Shown here piece after piece: positions 1-7,161 of a stretch of 51,025 nt of DNA. The stretch comes from a bacterium (GTDB lineage: Bacteria; Cyanobacteriota; Vampirovibrionia; Gastranaerophilales; Gastranaerophilaceae): contig JAKSUR010000004.1 in assembly GCA_024408765.1 (NCBI GenBank), forward strand, positions 1-51,025, in the 5' to 3' direction. The number at the start of each line of letters is the position of its first letter. Position 1 is the first letter of the stretch. The position numbers were made by a program, and so were the translations under genes. The notes under the pieces were generated by a model. That model was not told the origin of the DNA. It saw nothing but the letters and a program-made list of their open reading frames with translations, and made no database searches.

Positions 1-233
1 GACGGAGTCGGTCAGGGTTCGAGCGATTTGTGAGCAGAGTGCGGAGTGCTTTTGCCTGAGTGATAAAATCACGAAAGGCAAAACACGGAGGCACGTTTAA
101 TGCGAACAAATCAAGAGAGTCCCTTCGTCCGCTTTTAAGTTTTAATAAAAAGATGTAAAGGGACGAGAACCCTCTACCGACGGAGTCGGTCAGGGTTCGA
201 GCGATTTGTGAGCAGAGTGCGGAGTGCTTTTGC
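1..233. repeat. 55-nt direct repeat pair in GC-richer non-coding DNA
   Basis: An identical 55-nt sequence occurs at 1-55 and 179-233, offset by 178 nt; the first copy is cut by the window edge so the unit may be longer. The second copy starts inside a hairpin (167-198) whose outer arms are GAACCCT and AGGGTTC and inner arms ACCGA and TCGGT. A second hairpin at 50-83 has arms TTTTGCCT/AGGCAAAA enclosing GTGAT/ATCAC. The repeat is clearly richer in G+C than the rest of the window. I recognise no gene. It could be the edge of a repeated element, a structured RNA, or a decayed mobile remnant. Confidence 0.8.
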
Positions 234-364
234 GATGTGATAAAGTTCACCTTACAAGCCAACAGCGAACTTAAAGACAAGCTACTAAGAAGCAAAGAAG
301 TGAGCCAATTTCATGACCTCTTAACTTCTTGGCTGTCTGACCGCTTAGTCACCCATCCGTTAAT
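234..364. other. non-coding stretch with no recognised gene
   Basis: This segment follows the second copy of the 55-nt repeat and runs to the end of acpS. It keeps the GC-richer composition of the repeat region. A frame opened by GTG at 237 stays open to a stop at 408-410, but it has no ribosome binding site and its end runs antisense through acpS, so it is not called a gene. I see no tRNA or terminator here. Confidence 0.4.
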
Positions 365-730
365 TTACGCACTCATAGCTTTGTACACAATAGCAGTTGC
401 AGTGGAATAGTTTTTGCAATGCGATAAAGATATTTTTACATTCAAATTCGCAAATTTTTTCAAATCAACTTTTGGCACATTATTTTCATCATTTAAAACT
501 TCTATATCTGACGGAAATAATTTATTTTCCCCAATTGAACAAAGAGCCTTTATGACAGCCTCTTTTGCACAGAATCTTGCACACAAATGTTGTGCCGGGT
601 GAGATTTTGAGAAACAATATTTTAATTCATTTTGAGTAAAGATTTTTTCTAAGAAATGTTTATCTTTTTCGATTGTTTTGTTTTCAAATCTTTTATTTTC
701 TTCTATATCGCAACCTACTGAAAATTCCAT
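365..730 (-). CDS. acpS: holo-[acyl-carrier-protein] synthase
   Basis: AcpS transfers the 4'-phosphopantetheine arm of coenzyme A to the serine of apo-ACP, activating the carrier encoded by acpP at 31367. At 121 residues it has the usual length of the trimeric AcpS family. The family motifs are visible: VGCDIEE near residue 5 (Mg-binding Asp), the F-x-x-KEA-x-x-KAL stretch near residues 53-63 with the conserved Glu and Lys, and ISLSH near residue 100. The ATG at 730 is preceded by a GAGG ribosome site and a TATAAT box further upstream. It stands alone; the divergent radical SAM gene begins 170 nt away. Confidence 0.95.
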   Translation of the reverse strand: MEFSVGCDIEENKRFENKTIEKDKHFLEKIFTQNELKYCFSKSHPAQHLCARFCAKEAVIKALCSIGENKLFPSDIEVLNDENNVPKVDLKKFANLNVKISLSHCKNYSTATAIVYKAMSA

Positions 731-902
731 GTTAAGCCTCGTATTTGTATAAAATTATATCAAACATAAAAATTTTTGTATATTTTTAAAATTCCTTGCA
801 TATTTTTTATCATTGTTCTAATATAAGACAGACCAAGCACGAAATATAAATTTAAAGAATAGCGATTATATGACGTGAATTGTGTCAGTTTGAAGAAGAA
901 TT

Positions 903-1694
903 ATGTACAATAAAAAACAAATAGAAATGATAGAGTTGCATGTAACAGATCATTGCAATCTGAATTGTAAAAGTTGTATGCACTTTTCTCCGCTTGCATG
1001 CAATGAATTTGTTAAATTAAAAGATTTTAAACAAGACTTGAAAACTTTAGCCTTTGTCGGAAGGGAAGCCATTAAAGAAATTCACATACTTGGAGGTGAA
1101 CCGCTACTTCATCCGCAACTGCTCAAAATGCTTAAACTCACAAGACATTATTTCCCTAATTCATTGATTAAACTAATATCAAACGGGATTTTGGTTGCAA
1201 AACAAAAAGATGAATTTTGGAGAACCCTAAACCGTCTTGATATAGAGCTTTCGATTACGGAATATCCGCTTGATATTAATTACAAAGAAATTAATCGGTT
1301 AGTTCAATATTATGATGTTAAATACAATTTTTACGCACCGAGCAAGGAAAATTCTCAATGGCATTTCCCGTTAGATTTGGACGGAAGCCAAGACCCTGAA
1401 TATTCTTTTGCGAATTGTTCCAAGGGAAACAATTGCACAAATGTAAATATTTATAAAGGGAAATTGTTTTTGTGTCCGATTACAGCTTATATTAATTATT
1501 TCAATAAATATTTTAATAAAAATTTAGAAATAGCTTCTTCTGACTATTTAATACTAAAAAATATTAAAAACATCAATGAAATTAATGAATTTATTTCTGC
1601 ACCGACTCCGTTTTGCAAATATTGTGATATAGATAACAGAACCTTCAATAATAAATGGGAAGTTTCAAAAAAAGATATCAATGAGTGGACATAG
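903..1694 (+). CDS. radical SAM protein, function unknown
   Basis: This 263-residue protein carries the radical SAM cluster motif CNLNCKSC (C-x3-C-x2-C, about residues 18-25) followed by the GGEP motif (about residue 65), so it should bind a 4Fe-4S cluster and cleave S-adenosylmethionine. The C-terminal part has further cysteines (CSKGNNC, a lone C in FLCP, and CKYC near residue 240) reminiscent of an auxiliary-cluster or SPASM-like region, though the spacing is not a clean match. The substrate cannot be told. It ends 8 nt from the convergent stop of a Gly/Cys/Met-rich protein. The ribosome site (GAAGAAGAA) is weak. Confidence 0.8.
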   Translation: MYNKKQIEMIELHVTDHCNLNCKSCMHFSPLACNEFVKLKDFKQDLKTLAFVGREAIKEIHILGGEPLLHPQLLKMLKLTRHYFPNSLIKLISNGILVAKQKDEFWRTLNRLDIELSITEYPLDINYKEINRLVQYYDVKYNFYAPSKENSQWHFPLDLDGSQDPEYSFANCSKGNNCTNVNIYKGKLFLCPITAYINYFNKYFNKNLEIASSDYLILKNIKNINEINEFISAPTPFCKYCDIDNRTFNNKWEVSKKDINEWT

Positions 1695-1702
1695 ATATAG
1701 CG

Positions 1703-2848
1703 TTACTCTTTAGTGGCGACTTTGCCCGTTGTTTCCATATAATCTTTTCCTTGCTCAAAGGTGAATGTTACCGAAGTGTTATTATATCTCCAACCTGTGC
1801 GTAGGGTTTGACTAGTAACCGGGGTTTCAGTATACTCAGTGCTATTTTTTTCTTTTTGTGTAAATTTATATTTACCGCCTGCTTGACCAACATTTTTGCA
1901 ATCTATGGTAAATGATATTTTACCATCTGTTTCTGTTATATCATCAATTTTACCTGCAACCCATTGATCAACTGTGTCTTTGTCATTGTGTCCGCATGCA
2001 ACAGGAATACTATGTTTATTAGCAATTGTTTTTAATTTATCAAGGTGATCTTTGGTAATTTTGGTTGGCAAACCAAGACCAACCGCTGGTTGCGATGTAG
2101 TATAACCGGTTAAAGCTACTTTTTTAACTCCGATTCCATGTAAAGTTACTATTTCCTCAGCAGTTATATTTTTTATTGCTTCTTTAAATCCGATTACATC
2201 ACTAGCAGGCACAGATTTCAGCTTAATAATATCATCAACGTCAAAGTCTTTTTCTTTCAGTTTGACTATGTTATCAACTTCAATGCCTTCTTCTTTCAGC
2301 TTCTCATAATCAGCAAATGTAATGCCGGCATCCGTTAGTTTCTTTTTATCGGCATCATTTATGGAGATTTTTTCCCATTCATCATTGCTATCGTTGGACT
2401 TGACTTTCTTGGCAGGTTTGGCGAGTGGTTTTGCATCAGTTTTAGCTGTTTTATCTGTTTTATTGCCACCTCCGATATACATTGGCGAGCAATCCGACAT
2501 ACCAAACGGACTCATCCAACCGCCCATCATGTTGAAAGAACTCATCCAACCGCCCATCATGCTAAACGGACTCATCCAGCCACCCATCATGCTGAACGGA
2601 CTCATTAAACCATTCAAAAATCCTGAGCATAAATTGGCAAGACCTAAGCCAAATCCTGCGCCAAAGTTGCTCCAAAAGTTTCCGCCACCACAGCAACCGC
2701 TATTATAACCGCCGTGTCCGCCACAGCATGTGTTGCCGAAATTAAATATCAACGTATCTCCACTGTGCGCACGCTGGTATCTCTTCCAGGAACTATCCGC
2801 AAAGAAACAGTTGTCGCCATATAATTTTCTGCATGAATGGTGTACCAT
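1703..2848 (-). CDS. Gly/Met-repeat protein of unknown function
   Basis: I do not recognise this 381-residue protein. Three parts are visible. Residues 1-80 are rich in Gly, Cys, Phe and Asn with CCGG and GCCGGG clusters. Residues 82-116 are three to four copies of a ten-residue unit close to MSPFSMMGGW. From about residue 125 there is a Lys/Ala linker and then short helical units (TDAGITFADYEKLKEEGI and similar, residues 165-240), ending in a possible beta-rich domain with WRYNNTSVTFTF. No signal peptide is seen. The ten-residue units come from a 30-bp tandem DNA repeat. An HLR1-like site lies about 80 nt upstream of the ATG. Confidence 0.7.
   Translation of the reverse strand: MVHHSCRKLYGDNCFFADSSWKRYQRAHSGDTLIFNFGNTCCGGHGGYNSGCCGGGNFWSNFGAGFGLGLANLCSGFLNGLMSPFSMMGGWMSPFSMMGGWMSSFNMMGGWMSPFGMSDCSPMYIGGGNKTDKTAKTDAKPLAKPAKKVKSNDSNDEWEKISINDADKKKLTDAGITFADYEKLKEEGIEVDNIVKLKEKDFDVDDIIKLKSVPASDVIGFKEAIKNITAEEIVTLHGIGVKKVALTGYTTSQPAVGLGLPTKITKDHLDKLKTIANKHSIPVACGHNDKDTVDQWVAGKIDDITETDGKISFTIDCKNVGQAGGKYKFTQKEKNSTEYTETPVTSQTLRTGWRYNNTSVTFTFEQGKDYMETTGKVATKE
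2511..2600. repeat. 30-bp tandem repeat, three units, in frame
   Basis: Three consecutive 30-bp units at 2511-2540, 2541-2570 and 2571-2600 differ by only a few bases each, with partial copies on both sides. They encode, on the minus strand, the MSPFSMMGGW-type decapeptides of the surrounding gene. Because the unit is a multiple of three, copy-number change would alter protein length without a frameshift. Confidence 0.95.
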
Positions 2849-2927
2849 GACTTATCCTTTTGTGTTAATCTATCTTATATATATTAAGTATATAAGTTTT
2901 AAATAATTGCGTTTTTTAAGTATGTTT

Positions 2928-2945
2928 GTTACAAAACTTAACATG
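2928..2945 (+). promoter_or_regulatory. HLR1-like direct-repeat site A
   Basis: GTTACAAA-AC-TTAACATG: two half-sites with a 10-bp period. The first half fits the cyanobacterial RpaB box half-site (G/T)TTACA(T/A)(T/A) exactly; the second differs in two positions. It lies 80-97 nt upstream of the start of the Gly/Met-repeat gene at 2848. Confidence 0.5.
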
Positions 2946-3064
2946 ATTTTATACTTTGCAATTATAAAAAATTCAAAGAAATGTTAAAAAATATAGGTTA
3001 ATAATTTACTTAAACAACACATTTATTAAAATACATAAAATAAATTAGGCTAACACTTATCCTG

Positions 3065-4282
3065 TTATTTTCTGTTTAACAATTTTAAAAGCATATTGAT
3101 TATACTTGTCAAATTACCATAATTGAAATCTTCACCAAAAACATTTCCTAAATCATCTTTTCCAATTGAAGCCGCCCAAGTTTCTTTTTCAGCAATTTCT
3201 TTTTCTATCAAATCCGCAGTAATTTGCGCTTTTGTATCATTTACATTTGCACCAAACTTATTTATAGCGGAATCAACTATATTCGCAGTATCTCTTTGCG
3301 TACCCTGTTTATCACAAAGTTGTTTTGCTATTTTTTTTAATGCATTTTCATCATTTAACAAAATCTTAGCTATAGGATATTGTTTTAAGGTATATTTAAG
3401 ACATGCAAGTTGCTCTTTTTCGTTAGGATGTCCGATTTCTACAACATTTAACCTGCTTAATAACGCAGGATCAAGCTTTGCACTTTTAGGATTTACGTTT
3501 GTTGTAAAAATAATAGTTAAATTAGGACAATCTTTTACTATATCAAGTCCGTTAATTTGAGCTGTTCTGTTTTGACCAAGGTGTTCATTATTTGCACCTA
3601 ATCGTTCTACATTATTAAATAATGCATCACATTCATTAACTATATATACAAATTCTTCTTTTGGATTTTCGTCACAAATTTTTTTAATCAGTTTATAATC
3701 TTTTGTGATATTGACAGCTGTTTCTCCTACATAAATAGATGAATAGTCGGCAAATTGCCTCTCGACACATCTTGCATCAAGGGCTTTTGCAAATATTTTT
3801 CCTGAAAGAGTTTTCCCTGTGCCGGGATCTCCGTGAAATACATAAAAAGTCGCTTTATCTTTCTTGCCTATATGTTCCAATACGGCTTTTGACTTACCTT
3901 TTAATTTTAATTTATATTCAATTGCATCTCTTACTTTTAAATTTACACAATCATCAGTATAATCAGGAATGTTGCCCTCGCACTTTTTAAAAACAAGCTT
4001 GGTAGCACTTCCGTGACCTTTTAACGCTTGCCATATCATTAACCCTGTTGATAATGCAAACATACAGGTTAGTGCAATACTTGCGCCTAATGACAATTTT
4101 CTGCGTTTTTCTTCTTTTTTTATCGCTTTTTGCTGTTCTTCCACCATTTTATTAAACTTATCAGCATCAGGTATACTTCGCTGTATATTATAATCAACTG
4201 TTTGTCTTGGCGTAGATACATTATCTTCTTCCGCTCTAAATGTAAGAGAATAATTCTGCAATAAACTTGTTTTGTTTAACAT
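3065..4282 (-). CDS. membrane-anchored AAA+ ATPase with N-terminal F-R-A tag
   Basis: A 405-residue protein. Residues 1-17 carry the recurrent tag (ending TFRA). Residues 40-62 are charged and helical, a single transmembrane segment spans about 65-87, and a AAA+ module follows: Walker A GDPGTGKT at 151-158, a Walker B-like strand FVYIVNECDA at 211-220, sensor-1 asparagine in IFTTNVN, and the arginine-finger region LDPALLSRLN. In Walker B the usual Asp before Glu is Asn. I chose the ATG at 4282 because GGAG lies seven bases before it. The function is unknown; the architecture suggests an ATPase facing the cytoplasm at the inner membrane. A HLR1-like site sits upstream at 4355. Confidence 0.75.
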   Translation of the reverse strand: MLNKTSLLQNYSLTFRAEEDNVSTPRQTVDYNIQRSIPDADKFNKMVEEQQKAIKKEEKRRKLSLGASIALTCMFALSTGLMIWQALKGHGSATKLVFKKCEGNIPDYTDDCVNLKVRDAIEYKLKLKGKSKAVLEHIGKKDKATFYVFHGDPGTGKTLSGKIFAKALDARCVERQFADYSSIYVGETAVNITKDYKLIKKICDENPKEEFVYIVNECDALFNNVERLGANNEHLGQNRTAQINGLDIVKDCPNLTIIFTTNVNPKSAKLDPALLSRLNVVEIGHPNEKEQLACLKYTLKQYPIAKILLNDENALKKIAKQLCDKQGTQRDTANIVDSAINKFGANVNDTKAQITADLIEKEIAEKETWAASIGKDDLGNVFGEDFNYGNLTSIINMLLKLLNRK

Positions 4283-4354
4283 AATAAACTCCATTTCACA
4301 CATTATCATTTTTCTTAAAACAAAACATAAACGAAATTTGACTAAAAAAAGAGA

Positions 4355-4372
4355 ATTGTTAAGAATTGTAAA
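4355..4372 (-). promoter_or_regulatory. HLR1-like direct-repeat site D
   Basis: Read on the minus strand it is TTTACAAT-TC-TTAACAAT: first half-site exact, second with one mismatch, 10-bp period. It lies between the divergent AAA+ ATPase gene (start 4282) and the MGLAASQ gene (start 4450), so it could serve either. Confidence 0.55.
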
Positions 4373-4449
4373 AATATTCTTTGTTTGTTTAAAGAATTAA
4401 AAAAAAATGCCGATAAACATGATACAAAAGGAAATTTAAAGGAAAGATT

Positions 4450-5427
4450 ATGGGATTAGCAGCATCACAATCCAGATATTTGTTTCTTACAAATCGTAAA
4501 GCCGATGTTGAGTTTGAAATATTCAAGTGCTCCAATAGAAAAATGCAGTATACACGAAAAATGTCCCAACTTTCGCAAGAATATAACAGCAAGCTGAGTC
4601 AGAAAAAGCTGGCTTTTTATCAGGATGGTCATTATGAGGACATAAATTATAATTATTTGATGGGTTATGGTGCAAATTATTTTACTGCATTTAATCATTC
4701 AAAACCGTTAAAAGATGACAACAGGATGTTATTGACAGATTATAAAGGTCAAGTCGTATTGTCAGACGCTTATGCACAAGCAATTATGGATGTATTAGGT
4801 ACATCCGTTATGAATGCTTACGGTCAAGGCGGTACTTTTGATTCAAGTAAAATTCCGGAAATTCTTGCAGCACTGTGTCCTCCTTTAACGGCAGATGAAT
4901 TTCAAAACGGTGTTGACTCTCACGAATGGAATGCTACGACAATAAATGCTCTTACAGGAGAAACTACAGGTTCTACGGTAATTAATTCGGCTGACCAATT
5001 TAATGAAAAAATTGATGCTATTTTAGATTTGTATTATCCGATTTTTCTGGCAGCTTCATGTAACGGTTGGACAACTGAATATAATGAAGAAATGAACAGT
5101 AATACTTCTTATATTTCTGATGCTGTTCAATCAGGCACTTTAGTTATTGCATCAGTCGATAATTACGGTCAATACGAATCCGGCAAAACTTTAACTTACT
5201 TTTTAACAACAGGCGCTTTAGAACAACGCAATGATTCTGATGCAAGAGAAGCTTTAACTGCCGAATATAATGCAGAAAAAGAACGTATTTCCGCAGAAGA
5301 GGAATATTTGGATCTTCTTATCAGAGATTACTCCACCGAAATTAATGCAATTACGACAGAAATAGATAGTGTTAAAAGTTTAATTCAAGAAGGGCTAAAG
5401 CCGTTTAGTTGGGGAACCAGCGGTTAA
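4450..5427 (+). CDS. MGLAASQ-type coiled-coil protein of unknown function
   Basis: A 325-residue protein that begins MGLAASQSRYLFLTNRKADV. I recall this N-terminus from many uncharacterised Gastranaerophilales proteins but cannot search to confirm. Residues 20-60 and 275-315 look like coiled coils (AEYNAEKERISAEEEYLDLL and following), flanking a middle region rich in Asn, Thr and Tyr with no cysteine-based motif. There is no signal peptide or membrane segment. A GGAAAG ribosome site precedes the ATG. A strong terminator follows at 5467. The paired coiled coils suggest a structural or assembly protein, but that is only inference. Confidence 0.7.
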   Translation: MGLAASQSRYLFLTNRKADVEFEIFKCSNRKMQYTRKMSQLSQEYNSKLSQKKLAFYQDGHYEDINYNYLMGYGANYFTAFNHSKPLKDDNRMLLTDYKGQVVLSDAYAQAIMDVLGTSVMNAYGQGGTFDSSKIPEILAALCPPLTADEFQNGVDSHEWNATTINALTGETTGSTVINSADQFNEKIDAILDLYYPIFLAASCNGWTTEYNEEMNSNTSYISDAVQSGTLVIASVDNYGQYESGKTLTYFLTTGALEQRNDSDAREALTAEYNAEKERISAEEEYLDLLIRDYSTEINAITTEIDSVKSLIQEGLKPFSWGTSG

Positions 5428-5466
5428 AATTTTTTAAATTAAAATTTCCTTTTCCTTTTATAATAT

Positions 5467-5500
5467 GAGGCTTATATTGTCATAAGCCTCTTTTGTTTTT
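5467..5500 (+). terminator. rho-independent terminator of the MGLAASQ gene
   Basis: Arms GAGGCTTAT (5467-5475) and ATAAGCCTC (5482-5490) form a perfect 9-bp stem with a 6-nt loop, followed by TTTTGTTTTT. Confidence 0.9.
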
Positions 5501-5507
5501 ACAATAA

Positions 5508-5534
5508 CTAAATAAAAAGGGTGCTAAAGCACCC
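5508..5534 (-). terminator. rho-independent terminator of yggS-sepF
   Basis: GGGTGC (5519-5524) and GCACCC (5529-5534) form a 6-bp stem with a 4-nt loop. Read on the minus strand the stem is followed by CCTTTTTATTT, placing it downstream of sepF. Confidence 0.8.
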
Positions 5535-5609
5535 TGAAAATCCAACTATCACAAATCAATATATTAAAATCTCTCTCTTCAATAATGAGTATTACTCATT
5601 TAAACCCTG

Positions 5610-6128
5610 TTACAGCGGTTTGTTCCACAAAGATTCAGAAAACTTATTTTGCGTTGCATTGTTTTCTACTGAAAGTGAAACATTACTCGGAGTAAAAATA
5701 AATACCGCATCACTAATTTTTTGAGCCGTACCGCTTAATGCATGAGTTGCTCCGCATACAAAATCAATTGTTCTTTGAGATTGTTCTTTATCCAATAAAT
5801 CAAGATGCAAAATAATAGTTTTCTTTTCAATTAATTTTTTTACAACTTGTGCAGATTCACTGAATGAACGTGGTTCAATCACTGTCACTTCACCTGATTT
5901 GTATGCATTAGGATGGCTAACCACCTTTGATTCTCTCTCAAACGAGCGTTCAGGCTTTGAAACTTTTGTACCGTACATTGCGTCTAATGCCAAAGTGCCG
6001 TCTATATCAGGATCATAAGAACCTTCCTGGTCATCTCCAAGCATAAATGCATCTCTTTCGCTTTGTTCATCGTTAAAACTCTTTGTTAAAAAGTTTACAA
6101 ATCCTTTAATTCCTTCTGATAGTGCCAT
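5610..6128 (-). CDS. sepF: cell division protein SepF
   Basis: SepF tethers and bundles FtsZ at the division site in lineages without FtsA-type anchors, including Cyanobacteria and Gram-positives. The 172-residue protein has the expected plan: an N-terminal segment (MALSEGIKGFVNFLTKSF) able to form the membrane-binding amphipathic helix, an acidic linker, and the C-terminal SepF domain from about residue 75, recognised by VIEPRSF, a central hydrophobic strand in KTIILHLDLLD, the QRTIDFVCGATHALSGTAQKI helix region and a final beta strand with VFIFTPSNV. GGAGGG precedes the ATG. It lies 17 nt after yggS, the same order as in many cyanobacteria and Firmicutes (ylmE-ylmF). Confidence 0.93.
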   Translation of the reverse strand: MALSEGIKGFVNFLTKSFNDEQSERDAFMLGDDQEGSYDPDIDGTLALDAMYGTKVSKPERSFERESKVVSHPNAYKSGEVTVIEPRSFSESAQVVKKLIEKKTIILHLDLLDKEQSQRTIDFVCGATHALSGTAQKISDAVFIFTPSNVSLSVENNATQNKFSESLWNKPL

Positions 6129-6145
6129 TTTCCCTCCAATATATT

Positions 6146-6895
6146 TTATTTAAACAACTTTCTTCCTATTCTTATCATCGTTGCGCCTTCACTTACTGCA
6201 ATAATATAGTCATCACTCATCCCCATTGATAACTCGGGAAGTTTTATTTTAAATTTCCGTTCAAGTTCGTCTCTAAAATTTCTCACATCTCTGAATAAAG
6301 CTCTTAATGTTGCTTCCGAAGCTCCAAGAGGTGCAATATTCATCAGCCCTAAAAGCTCAATGTTTTCCATTTTGATAATTTGACTCAAATCCTCTTCCAG
6401 TTGCTTTTTTGTATATCCAAATTTTTGTTCTTCACCTGCGTTATTTAGCTGCAGAAGGATTTTGGTATTCTTTCCGTATTCTTTTGAACAAGTTGATATC
6501 AAAGCAGCAAGCTTTAAAGAATCAACCGATTGGATATAGTCAAAATATTTAACCGCTTTTGAAACTTTGTTCGACTGCAAGTGTCCTATAAAATGGAAAG
6601 ATGAATCGTTTTTAATATTTTCAGGCAATCTTTCTATTTTATCTATTGCATCTAAGACTCTTGATTCGCCAAAATCTCTCAATCCGGCTTCATATCCGCT
6701 CAGAATAGCCTTTAGTCCGAAGTATTTTGTGACTCCTATTATTCGTGGTTTACAAGGTGCAATATTTTGTGAAATCTCTCGGAAATTTTTCTTGACTGAC
6801 TCTCTATTAATCTCTGTGTCAATCCCCCATTGACCGGACGGAATACAATGATTTTCCGTTTTGTGATTGTCAGCTTGCCCGCTTAAATGAGCCAT
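6146..6895 (-). CDS. yggS: YggS/PLPBP-family pyridoxal phosphate homeostasis protein
   Basis: A PLP-binding single-domain TIM-barrel protein that buffers pyridoxal phosphate and affects amino-acid and vitamin B6 balance; no enzymatic reaction is established for the family. The PLP lysine is in VTKYFG (Lys57), followed by family motifs FGESRV, FHFIGHLQSNK, IQSVDS, QKFGY, GLMNIAPLG and the phosphate-binding SMGMSDDY and GATMIRIGRKLF at the end. I start at the ATG at 6895 (AGAGAGG nine bases upstream), giving 249 residues; the open frame extends 31 codons further upstream into an apparently non-coding region. It is the first gene of a pair with sepF. Confidence 0.9.
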   Translation of the reverse strand: MAHLSGQADNHKTENHCIPSGQWGIDTEINRESVKKNFREISQNIAPCKPRIIGVTKYFGLKAILSGYEAGLRDFGESRVLDAIDKIERLPENIKNDSSFHFIGHLQSNKVSKAVKYFDYIQSVDSLKLAALISTCSKEYGKNTKILLQLNNAGEEQKFGYTKKQLEEDLSQIIKMENIELLGLMNIAPLGASEATLRALFRDVRNFRDELERKFKIKLPELSMGMSDDYIIAVSEGATMIRIGRKLFK

Positions 6896-6969
6896 TCCTC
6901 TCGACCTCTCTTGTATTATATATCCTTTTTCATGTACTGTACAAATATTGAAATGTAACAGTTTTTCTG

Positions 6970-7105
6970 CATCATGCCAACATGCCAAAATGCATGATTT
7001 ACATGGATTTCAACCATGTGACAATTGTTAAGTTTTGTAAATTTAAACATGTTTTGTTAAGAACTTGACATGGTTTTTATAATTACATACATGTCATTGG
7101 CATGC
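6970..7105. promoter_or_regulatory. CATG-rich intergenic region upstream of yggS
   Basis: The tetramer CATG occurs nine times in this stretch (starts at 6973, 6981, 6993, 7002, 7015, 7048, 7068, 7090 and 7101), far more than an AT-rich sequence should give. Two copies form the inverted repeat ACATGG/CCATGT at 7001-7019, and TGGCATGCC is near-palindromic. A HLR1-like site is embedded at 7024. The function is not known. Confidence 0.5.
7024..7041 (-). promoter_or_regulatory. HLR1-like direct-repeat site B
   Basis: On the minus strand it reads TTTACAAA-AC-TTAACAAT: first half-site exact, second with one mismatch, 10-bp period. It is about 130 nt upstream of the yggS start and downstream of flgE. 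Confidence 0.55.
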
Positions 7106-7161
7106 CTTTTAATTTAATAGCGTAAAGGAGCAATATTGAATCACTCCTTCACTTACTTAAA

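Noticed and set aside
237-410. 57-codon plus-strand ORF from GTG at 237
   Set aside because: It has no ribosome binding site, starts inside the repeat region, and its end is antisense to the conserved acpS terminus.
3123-3560. 145-codon plus-strand ORF
   Set aside because: It is antisense to the AAA+ ATPase and has the Ser/Phe/Ile-rich composition of a shadow frame.
6896-6988. 31-codon N-terminal extension of yggS
   Set aside because: The extension is unlike the family and lies in the CATG-rich non-coding region; a good ribosome site precedes the ATG at 6895.
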